From positions 65,990,413 through 66,054,412 of the forward strand of contig OZ034967.1 in the NCBI GenBank assembly GCA_964030785.1: DNA of 64,000 nucleotides, in the 5' to 3' direction. The notes under the pieces are model-generated. The model was given only the letters and a program-made list of their open reading frames with translations, searched no databases and was not told where the DNA came from. A program made the position numbers and the translations under genes. The stretch comes from Siderastrea siderea (Eukaryota; Cnidaria; Anthozoa; Scleractinia; Rhizangiidae). Of this stretch, positions 55,025 through 64,000 are shown piece by piece; the first letter of the stretch is position 1; each line of letters opens with the position of its first letter.

Positions 55025-58000
55025 TTATCCTCGCAGATCAAAGTTGAATTCATCTTCAACAAGCGAAGCTCTCTTTTTCACATGGAGGTCTGGACTGTGT
55101 GGGGTCCAGGAGGGCTTGGGTCCGGAGGGCGATGGATTGGGTCCGGAGGGCCTGGGACCAGTAGGTTTGGGATGAGAAGACTCTAACGTTTTGTGAACGG
55201 CTATACCGACAAGTAGAGCTCTTCTTAACTCAGTCAGTATAAAGTCGCCAACGACTTCGTGGGCTTCGTCGACCAGGCCAGCTTGCATAAGCTCTCTAAC
55301 CTTGTGAGCCATCGCTAAAGAATGAAAAGAGATAAGGCGATCGTGTCATCTTTTAGCTGATTAGAAAGACTAGAAAGGCTAATTTTCCCGCTAAAAGAAT
55401 GTTTTAAGTCACTGACAATGGATTCCTGATTACTTGTTTCTAACTGAAGTCGTGTTCTGTGCTTTAAACTTTTAAGTCTATGGATAGAATTTTGAAGTGC
55501 AATCACTCAAATAAATCTCTCTGGACCTCAGCAGTACTGCAATGTGGTGATGTTTACTACAGTGTAGAAAGTGGTTTTTAACTTTGGTGTGTGGATACAA
55601 AAAAGCTAGTCAGCAGTACTTTCTTGTGTTGCTGTTTATTACGCTGTACAAGGTTGTTCGAACTTTTTATCATGTGGAGGAGCTGTGTGACCACTCCCCT
55701 GGTGCTAATTATCAGTTATTCCTTATGCTAAAAGGTGGTTCTAGCATGTTCATTTACTCTTGAAGTGTGTAAACACAAATGGAGGTTTTTCAGCAGTACT
55801 GTTCTGTGAGGTGCCGTACAAGGATATTCTAGCTTTTATTTCCCTGCATGAATTTCTAAGGTGTATGCTACAAGTGAAGGCTTACTGGCATCTTTTCTAT
55901 GGGTTTCTGCTTGTTGTTTGTTTGTTTGATTGTTTGTTTTGTTAGAGGTAGGGTTTTTTGTCGTGAACTGAATCTGTCGCGCCTGAAAAACGCAGTCCAC
56001 ATGTTTTTCAGTTTTGGACTTTGAACACAGGGATTCACTCTGACAGACCCGTCCCTTTCGGATTACTTAATGATGAAGATTCTCTCCACGTTTACCCGGC
56101 TTTTGCTAGCCACAGCGAGTACTAAGTATTGATTAAATGGAATAATTATTACATATATACATACCCATTGTGCGTTTGTGAGCAGCTAATTGCAGAACAG
56201 CAACTTTTTTGCCAAGCTGGATTGCCTAAAGATTTAACAGTTGAGAAGCTATTGACTTCAAACAAGAACATTTCATGGTCAATTGAAAAATGATGACGTG
56301 GCACGTCGAAACAAGTTATTAGAAAAACTATACCTTTTAGGTGCGGACGGCCAGTAAAACATGGATGTGCAATATTGCCAATAAAATAAATATATCGAAT
56401 GAAAACGAACGATAACCCAAACGTGTGCACGGGAAACCTATTGGAAACAGGTTCCTCAACCTTTACATTTTCAAACTCAAAATACGAACGTACGCGTGGT
56501 CTTAGCCCAGTGGTATTATTACCGAAACAAAATAGTTTAGAAAGAGAATGAAGAAATACTTACATCCATGACTGTACTAACAGCATACCTGACAAGCCTC
56601 ACTATGCAACAAATACAAAATAAACAAAAACATTAGATAAATGTTTATTTTCTTGCTAATGCTATCACAGCTGTGAAATCCTTTATTTATTTTGTTGTTA
56701 TGGACAACTCGTTATGTCTTTCTGCTGTGTTATGTGAACCCAAACAATCAGTTCTCTCTTTCACCTTAAAGGGGCTATGGACTGAATTCCAAAAATAATG
56801 GTCTAGCTATGTTATTAAGGATTATTTTACGGCACTGAAACTATTTCCTGTCGTCTTTCGCTACCGATGGCAAGGATGGAAATGGATTGAAACTTGAAAA
56901 AATTGGGCCAATTTTTTAAACTTTTGATGCTATGTTCTTTAAAATCACCAAGAAATTATTATGGTTAGCTTTCGCTGATAAATTTAAAATTCGTTTGATA
57001 CCTTCTTCATAGTATTACAGGAACACTTTGTGTATTAGTAAAGGCACTAGGTAATGTTTTAGCACAGAATTGACCTAAAATAACAATTCTCGTGACGTAG
57101 GCCCTTTAATGATGTATGAAAATAGAGGATGCACGCGGTCATTTTATGAAACAACTGATTAAATAAAAGGGAAGGCCGGGATAAGGACAAAGACTTTAAC
57201 GGCAGCCTTCTAATTACCATAGGCACATATACTGGTCGACTGCAACTCGTTTGTATTGGGAAATATTCGCATTTTCCGTAAACACATGCACTCTAGATTA
57301 AACAGAGAAAAAAACAAAGGGATAATAAACTCTTCTTTCTGGAATCATAGAGTATTCAAGGGAAAAGTCCTCACCTTCTTTGCACCGTTCGAAAATAAGG
57401 CTCAGTATTTTTTCCTTCAAACCTTTGCCTGGTTGGAGGGACTGTGACAAATCTTAGAAGAAAAGGCAATCAAGCTTAATGGGTAAGAAATTTGAGGGGG
57501 AGATGGAGAGGTTCAGGTCACTTTTACGAGTAAATGAAAGTGACATTCAGGAAACTACTAGCTGCATTGTGACTAAATGTGTGATGTTGGGTCGTGAGGT
57601 CGAGGCATTGAATGGTTTTATGTAAAAGCGACTTAGCCAAGCACAGTTTGTTCAAATGTTCTATACTGCCTATTTCATCCGAAAATGAAAACAAATATAA
57701 AATAAACTGTGTGAGAGAAAAAATAATAAAGGAGAAGAGAAGAATAGAAACGAAAAAAAAAATAAAAAAAGGAACAAAACAAAACAAAAGGAGAGAAAGG
57801 AAAGGAAAGAAGGTTTACCTCCAGTGCACTTTTTGTTTTTCTTGTTGTAAAGAAAAGAAATCACGTTGTCTCCAAGGTGTTTCTCGAAATCACCGTGTGG
57901 ATCTCCTTGGTGGATTAATTCCCCAATTTTCTCAACTAAACCTGTGATTAAAACAACGATTCAATAGATGTCGTGTATAAGTGCCACGAGATGCATTGAC

Positions 58001-58227
58001 AAATATTGACAACGGCCATTGTTAATTTTTACTGCCCCATTGCTTGTGCTGTTCTAAAAGGACTGGGATAAGATTAAGGATCCTTTATTTAAAATGCAAT
58101 CGACATGGAGGGTAGCAACATAATCAAACGAGCCACGGGTCCATGTAAAAAAGGCATGGCAAAATAGTAAACAACTGCATGACTAGCCGCTCACGTGTGG
58201 GAACTGAGGGGGTGGAAAAGGGGAACG

Positions 58228-58260
<33 letters not shown>

Positions 58261-61200
58261 GGTAGGGGGGGGGGGGGGAGGTTTAGCCAGGTGTGTACGT
58301 ACGCGTTTTCTTCAGCGCACATTTTTAGCAAAATAATTAATATCTTTCAAAGAAAACGAAAAAGTTCATTACAAAAATTGTAATTTTAATTGCGGTGCCG
58401 TAGCCACGCCTTAATCAATCTGACGCTGGTACCTCGTTTGTACAAGAAACAGGAGAGGAAGAAGTAATGAAATATTTGTCACTTACCATCCATTTTTACT
58501 TCGCAGGCAGGATCAGCGACAAGGCCCCCGATGGCCATGATTACTTGGACGCCAGGATGGTTTTGGATTCCATGCTTGTGAGCCATATAGACAAACGCTT
58601 CGAAAACGTCTAAAAGGAACAAAATCATGACAATAATTTTCCATTTAATACTCAGCAGAACAAATCAGAGACAGAAGAAATACACTAGTTTATCCTTGCA
58701 AGAGTTTTGAGGATCTTCTTTTAGGGATATCCAAACAGCTGCTGAAAACGGCAGGTTCTTATGAAAATCAAACATAATGGGGGTGTCCCCCCCCCCCCCC
58801 GCCTCGTAAGTCCCTAGGGCCAAATCACTCAGCAGACTCCTCAAAGAGCATCGCTGGCAAATGATGCTCAAACCTTTCATCTGAACGGTTTCACCCTCGT
58901 GCAGAGTTAGAAAAGTTGGAACTATATTATACGACAAAAAGATCGTTACCACATGAAAGTATTGTTCAATAGCTTTCACTTAAGAATTCACATCTTAAGA
59001 TTTTGTTCGAGGCTGAACAACCTTGCTTTGGATGTTGACTTTAGGATTGGAGTAGGTTGGAAGCTTATAAAAACTACTTGTGAAGAACATACCAGCTTGG
59101 TGTTGTTCGGCGTATTCCAGGACCTTTCCCATCACTTCGGTGAAGTCTAAATCGTCATGACCTAACGCATCTAGCAATCCTGAAAAATGGAAGATAGGTT
59201 TTCAGGAATCTCATAAGAACATTTTGAACTGATACTCACAAGTATGGGAAAGATATTCGATCCGAATCAGCTAGGTCTAGGTATTCAAGTAATAATAAAA
59301 CGTTTATATAGTAACACAGCAGCTTTTATGAACTATGTTCTGTTAAAAATAAAAATTGATATTACAAACAATAAACCGCTAGCAGTCCCTTTCTGGATAG
59401 TCGAGAGGGCACGTGAAATAGCCGAGTGAAAAAGCCGACAGCTGGAGCGAACGAGCGGAGAAAGCAGAAAAAATATCCATAAGATTTTCTTACCTGCTGC
59501 ATGAACACGTTTGGCAAATGCCAGTTTGATAGCTCTACAGCGCCCATGGAGTGATACAACATGTCTACCCAACACCGCCTTTACTTGATCTTCATCCAAG
59601 CGCCACAATGCTGACACAAATTCCATCGCAAATTCTAAAATATTTCAAAACATGCAAAACGTTAGTACTTTTCAGTTCTTGATCCATTCACATGTCTCTT
59701 CCAATACGTTTCTTATTCCAAAATTTTTGTTCAAGTTGGCGTCGTAGACGTTTTGGATGAGTCAAAAGTAATTAATAGTTACTGTCAAATATTTCCAACT
59801 CTTTTGTTTTTTTAAAACAAGACGTTTTATTTATAGTTGGTTTTGCACAAGACCCAAAAAATAACAATTTTTAATCAAAATAACTTGGGCATATTTTCAA
59901 AGATATTCCAGCACTTCTCGGCGGTTGGGAGTAAAAAAATTGAAATCGCTTTCTTTCATTTATAAGGGTTAAGCTACAGTGGTGACCAGCAACTAATTTC
60001 TCCTTATAATATGAATGCTTGATGAAACATACAGGTCACAGGAATAAAGAAAAGGTTCAACAAGGAAAGTACGATTCTCTCAACTCATACCATAAGGAAG
60101 ACATGTAAAACAGTGAGGAGAAAATGCATATTGATAATTGTAATAGGTTGTATTTACCATGGGTCTGTTTGTCTCTGGCTTCCTTCAGTGCTTTTATAGC
60201 AGGCATAATCTTGTGCAACTGGAATATTAAAGACAAATTGTTGTGAGAATTCGAATGAAAAACATTCTCAAATATTTTTCACAACCTTCATGAGATTAAA
60301 AGCATTTAAAGCAAAATAGTGATCGTTCTGTAAAACAGTAGAATTATAACCTTACCGATTGAACCATATCTGTCACGGCCTGAGTGATGATATCATCGGG
60401 TCCCCCTGGGTTAACCCCGGATCCCCCGTCTTCATTTGAACCATTGCTTGCGTCTTGGAAGAAGTCATTCAGTTGAACGTTTTTGAAGAGATTACCAAGG
60501 CTAGCTGTGGCATCAAGTTTAGATGGTTTGGCAGCAAATGGCGCATCTGCAATTTGAAATATTTTTGAAATGAAGTATTAAAAAGCCGGTGGGCTAGCGG
60601 CGTGTGGGATTACTTTAACCCTACGTGTAACAAAACAACGCATCTCGCGAGAGAGCGTCCGGCGTTTTTCACAGAGGCACACAAGGCTGTAACAGTGCAT
60701 TCTATTACTTCTATTTTGTACAATACTGTACTCGACTTGTTATTAACTGTACAATCGATTGGAAAACTTCAATCATACAAAGACTACTCCATCAGTTTGC
60801 GAGTCGCCATCACAATGCCAGCGTTATATAGTATTTAAGCTATGGAAAGCTGTGAAGACACGCGAAGATCTAGTAATAATTTAAAATGTTGCCAGTTTGA
60901 ATGCAAAGAAAGAGCTTATCCGAAAAAATAATAATCTTGTGAAAACATGCAGTCAGACTACACGAGGGCGTACCCTTTCGTGGCTTGTACTTGTTAGAGT
61001 GTGAACGAGATACAAAGATTGATTCGGTAAAAAGAAAAAAAAAACGATAATTCAGAAAATTTCATAGTTACATTTTTTCCCACAGATGAGCGAGTTCGAT
61101 AATTCACTTATTTTGGCTACATATCTGAGATGTGAATTCAAAGAATATTCAATACTCAATACATTTCGCAATGGATTCGTGAACCAAATTAAACAGACAT

Positions 61201-61521
61201 AAAAAGTAGAAAGCTAGCCTCAAAAAACTATCGAAAATTGAAACTTCTTGGACAGTTAAAAAATAAATAAAATCTGATGTGCTTGCTGTTCATCGAACAT
61301 GACAGGAAAAGTCAGTAAAACAAGCTTCGTTGGGAATTTCGATAAACTACGAGTACTATGCTAAAGTCTTACAAAGAGTATTAGAAATGAAAAAAAGCTC
61401 TCAATTTACCTTTCAGGATGTGTTCGACCTGTTGAAACCTCGCATCTGGAAGGCCAACCAAGTTATAAATCGCCTCCGCAGCAGAGATGAGAAGTAAAAC
61501 CGCAGCGAGAACCTTCATCAT
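55025..61521 (-). CDS. Secreted helical protein, paralogue 2 (434 aa, 11 coding exons)
   Basis: Family not recognised. Coding exons from 5' to 3': 61410-61521, 60356-60546, 60158-60218, 59494-59634, 59093-59179, 58487-58609, 57819-57941, 57375-57452, 56564-56601, 56165-56225, 55025-55314. Phases join to 434 codons plus stop. Exons 1, 3, 6, 9 and 10 have the same length as in paralogue 1 (112, 61, 123, 38, 61), and every intron has the same phase, so the two arose by tandem duplication. Signal peptide MMKVLAAVLLLISAAEA; two in-frame ATGs, the second gives a one-residue shorter form. Conserved blocks: LPDA after the signal peptide, GRHVVSLHGRC (exon 4), HPGVQVIMAIGGLVADPAC (exon 6), DEAHEVVGDFILTELRR (exon 11). 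Exon 2 ends in a Gly/Asn/Asp-rich linker. The tail is Pro/Ser/Gly-rich (PSGPNPSPSGPKPS) where paralogue 1 is His-rich. No enzyme motif is visible. Confidence 0.87.
56766..57116. mobile_element. Possible MITE in paralogue 2 intron 8
   Basis: Begins TTAAAGGGGCTATG and ends GGCCCTTTAATG, a short inverted pair like that at 45117-45490; interior resemblance is weak. Confidence 0.4.
58228..58280 (+). repeat. (GT)n-(GGTG)n-poly(G) tract
   Basis: Microsatellite in intron 6 of paralogue 2. Confidence 0.9.
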
Positions 61522-61610
61522 TGAGCCAGGTCAATGGCAGAAGCAACGTCTTCGAGTCTTCTTGTTGGATGAATCCAAGATCATGACAAGCCCACGGCAG
61601 CTTTTACATT

Positions 61611-61617
61611 CTTTTAT
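61611..61617 (-). promoter_or_regulatory. TATA-like box of paralogue 2
   Basis: ATAAAAG on the minus strand, 90 bases before the first ATG; a transcription start near 61580 would give a 5' UTR of about 60 bases. Confidence 0.5.
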
Positions 61618-61619
61618 CT

Positions 61620-63745
61620 GCTATTTAATTACGTAATCCCACGCATTTGCTTCAATAGCTATTGTCACAGGAGTGAAAGGAACTTTTATTTTTTTTTTTT
61701 GATTGTAAATTAATCAGTCGGAAAAAAAACTTGTTTAACGCAATAAAGTGTCGCTGTATACAAATTACCTAGTATGCATGAGTGAACTTCTGCCGCAAAA
61801 CGCCAAAGTAGAAATTTACAGTACACTTTTTCACATGTCATCTCTCTCTTCCTTTTTTTTGAAAGATACGCAAAAAGTTTTTATGGAATAAAAAGATCAA
61901 ATTTGAAATGGATTTTTTTTTCGTTCTTATGTAAAAAATAGGACTCAATAGGATACCTCTTGGGTATTACATCACCCTTTGAAAAGAGTAACTTCAAACA
62001 AACTAAGAGTTTTATCTGTAATTTCGCATTGTATGACTGGAATGTTTGACAGCTTGAAATTGAAATTCCTGTCATTTAGCGCAACGCTTAGTAAGCAAAG
62101 AGAATCTTTACTTCTTTAGAAAAAATATTTCAAATTTATTTGGTTTTTTTACGCCGCTAAATCATTCACTCTATTTAGGTATCTTAAAGCTAACTGGCTT
62201 GCTAATGGTAGTCGGACAAATAACTTGTGTTACTTATTTTTTCTTGTGTCGAAAATTAAATGCGGGCATAAAATGTTGTCGTGGTGTTACGCAATGGCTT
62301 GCTTTCCTTCAGTTCATGTGTTTTTAAGAACTCAAGTGCCAGTACTAGATTTTAAATTTTGTGGTACCAAATTTACTCACAAGATATTGTTCAGTAAAAG
62401 TCTAAGAAACAAACTCGATATGACTAGCGCTTTGCCAGAATGGTTGGAACCCATTTGCCACTACTATTAATGGCCACAAAGAAAACTAATTGAGCGTTTA
62501 TTTAAATAGGATAAAGTTATGGTAGCACCTATTGAAGACCAGGAAAACTCGAAAAAATTTTGACTCGTTTCCGACTCGTCTTGGGCTCTAATTTAATTCC
62601 AAAGCGGTTTTTTTCTCTCTCTTATAGCTTTCACTCATATACGGACTGAAGGCGCAAAGCGTTAACTTTTCTATTTTGTTTTTTAATCTAAAACAAAAAC
62701 TTTCCAAAACAAGCGTTGTTTTAGAGGTTTTTAAGGCCGCAGGTGACAAGCTACTCATGAATAAATTTATAAGGCAAAATTTTGGTGGAGGTCTTACGCT
62801 AAAAAACGTTATATCTTGACCTTTTTGGAGCCGATGCCGTTGAATCTTAGCAGAGAGCTTGGGGAATGGTGGAAGTGCAACAAGATTGTTTTTCTTTTGA
62901 TAGGTTGCGCTTCGTTGCGGTGATATGAGCTCCCAAAATTAAGAGTTTGTAAAACGCGACTCCGTGTCCAAGTTTTCTCCTCGTGGAGAAGACAACACGT
63001 CTTGATTTTACCACTCATTGATCAGTTAAAACCTCTATTGTGTCACAACAGAAGCCGATTATAGGATTTGGAGTTCCATTGAAAGTTGTAAGCTTTTAAA
63101 TGAGTAAAATTGTCGATGTTTAAATTTGAAACGGTCAATCTTTTGTTCAAAAGCCTGTTTGAAAAAATTGCTTCTGCTGTGACAATCTACAATACACCTA
63201 GTTTGTCTGCCTGATGTGTCAGCACAGGAAATTCCATATCCGCGCTGTATTCTTGGACACAAAATTAGTGGTTTTAGGGCTTCCGAAGGCTTACCGAATA
63301 AACACGAATGTGAAAGGCAAGATTATGCTAATTATGGAAATCAAATTCTAGCAGCTATTGTTCACTGTCCAGAAAAGGACAATACGTTGCAATTTCGAGA
63401 TCGCAAATATTTGGATTGAAGAATATAAGCGTTTCCCAAGCTCTATGTTAGCTACTAGGAGTATCATTATAGTTTTTTCTTTGTTTTGTTAAGTTGGAAA
63501 ACTTCTAAAAAGTTTTTATTAACGTTTGAACGTAAAAGGAAAGCCGGACTTCGACAGTTTTTGTTTATTTAAAAATGCTTAAAAGTCACAGCTCTGTAGC
63601 ACACGATTTTAAACGCACGTGCAATTATTGATTCAGAAACTGAATGTTCTACTGAAGAGCCTATTCATGAATATATCGCGCAATGTCGCTATCATTCGTT
63701 GCACTTCGTGCATACGCTTTAAATAAATAAATACTGATGACTTAG
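61620..63745. other. Gene-free stretch upstream of paralogue 2
   Basis: About 2.1 kb of AT-rich sequence. Open frames up to 81 codons show no signal peptide, domain or splice support. No repeat structure was recognised. Confidence 0.5.
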
Positions 63746-64000
63746 GGGCTGTTCACATGATACCAGAATGAGTTTCATTCCGGAATGAGTTTCGTTCCAG
63801 AATGAAGTTCGACCGGCTCAGCCGGCTCAGCCATCTTGAAAACGACCGTTTTGTCCTCCATTTTGAAAACGATACGCATGCGCCACTTTCCCCAGACTAC
63901 ACGGTTTGCGTTTTCATCTCGGAACGGAGTTCGTTTTCAGTTTACATGATACCAGAATGAAATATCATACCAGAACGAGAATTTCATTCGGATTGAAAAC
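63746..64000 (+). mobile_element. MITE cut by the window end
   Basis: Starts GGGGCTGTTCACATGATACC and carries repeated CATTCCGGAATGAG / CCAGAATGAAA motifs; near the end TTTACATGATACCAGAATGA repeats the motif. The right terminus is outside the window. Confidence 0.6.

Noticed and set aside
57400..57427. Alternative acceptor TTGTCACAG for paralogue 2 exon 8
   Set aside because: The upstream acceptor TTCTTCTAAG at 57453 gives the correct phase at the donor and a frame that aligns with paralogue 1.
57524..57787. Phe-rich minus-strand frame
   Set aside because: It is an A/G-rich low-complexity region read in antisense, in an intron of paralogue 2.
62225..62470. 81-codon plus frame
   Set aside because: No signal, domain, splice support or repeat relation; length is within chance for AT-rich DNA.

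Overview
The window looks like animal (eukaryotic) nuclear DNA, most likely from an anthozoan cnidarian such as a stony coral. It is AT-rich, its genes are split by GT-AG introns, it carries tRNA-derived SINEs, foldback MITEs and a Crypton remnant, and it holds a cyclic-nucleotide phosphodiesterase of the animal PDE5/6/11 class. The placement to coral is inference from the repeat types; no species can be named from sequence reading alone.

Layout. (1) 1-17.7 kb has no convincing gene. A 192-bp palindrome opens the window. From 1.37 to 15.18 kb lies a head-to-tail array of three non-coding units of about 4.2-4.75 kb, each bounded by a (CT)n tract and preceded by a growing GTTACAAAAGTTCCC minisatellite. 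A 224-bp tandem duplication with TATA-like boxes sits at 16.5-17.0 kb. (2) 17.7-37.5 kb, plus strand: one complete PDE gene. I could chain 26 coding exons with consistent splice phases into 829 codons plus stop: two GAF domains and a catalytic HD-type domain with the metal ligands intact. Its introns hold SINEs, a foldback transposon about 3 kb long, hAT-like and other inverted-repeat elements and microsatellites. (3) 39.2-52.9 kb and 54.5-61.6 kb, minus strand: two tandem head-to-tail paralogues encoding secreted, mostly helical proteins of 421 and 434 aa. I do not recognise the family. Both have 11 coding exons with matching phases and an extra intron in the 3' UTR, but their C-terminal tails differ (His/Asp-rich versus Pro/Ser-rich). 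The first paralogue's introns have taken up a Crypton, a pogo-like MITE, a SINE and a Mutator-like element of about 1.36 kb. (4) 61.6-64 kb has no gene and ends inside another MITE.

Functionally, the PDE should hydrolyse cGMP and/or cAMP in the cytoplasm under allosteric GAF control. The two secreted paralogues, convergent to the PDE, are probably a lineage-specific duplication and are the least described part of the window. All coordinates of exons were read by eye from splice consensus, phase continuity and, for the paralogues, from agreement of the two copies with each other.
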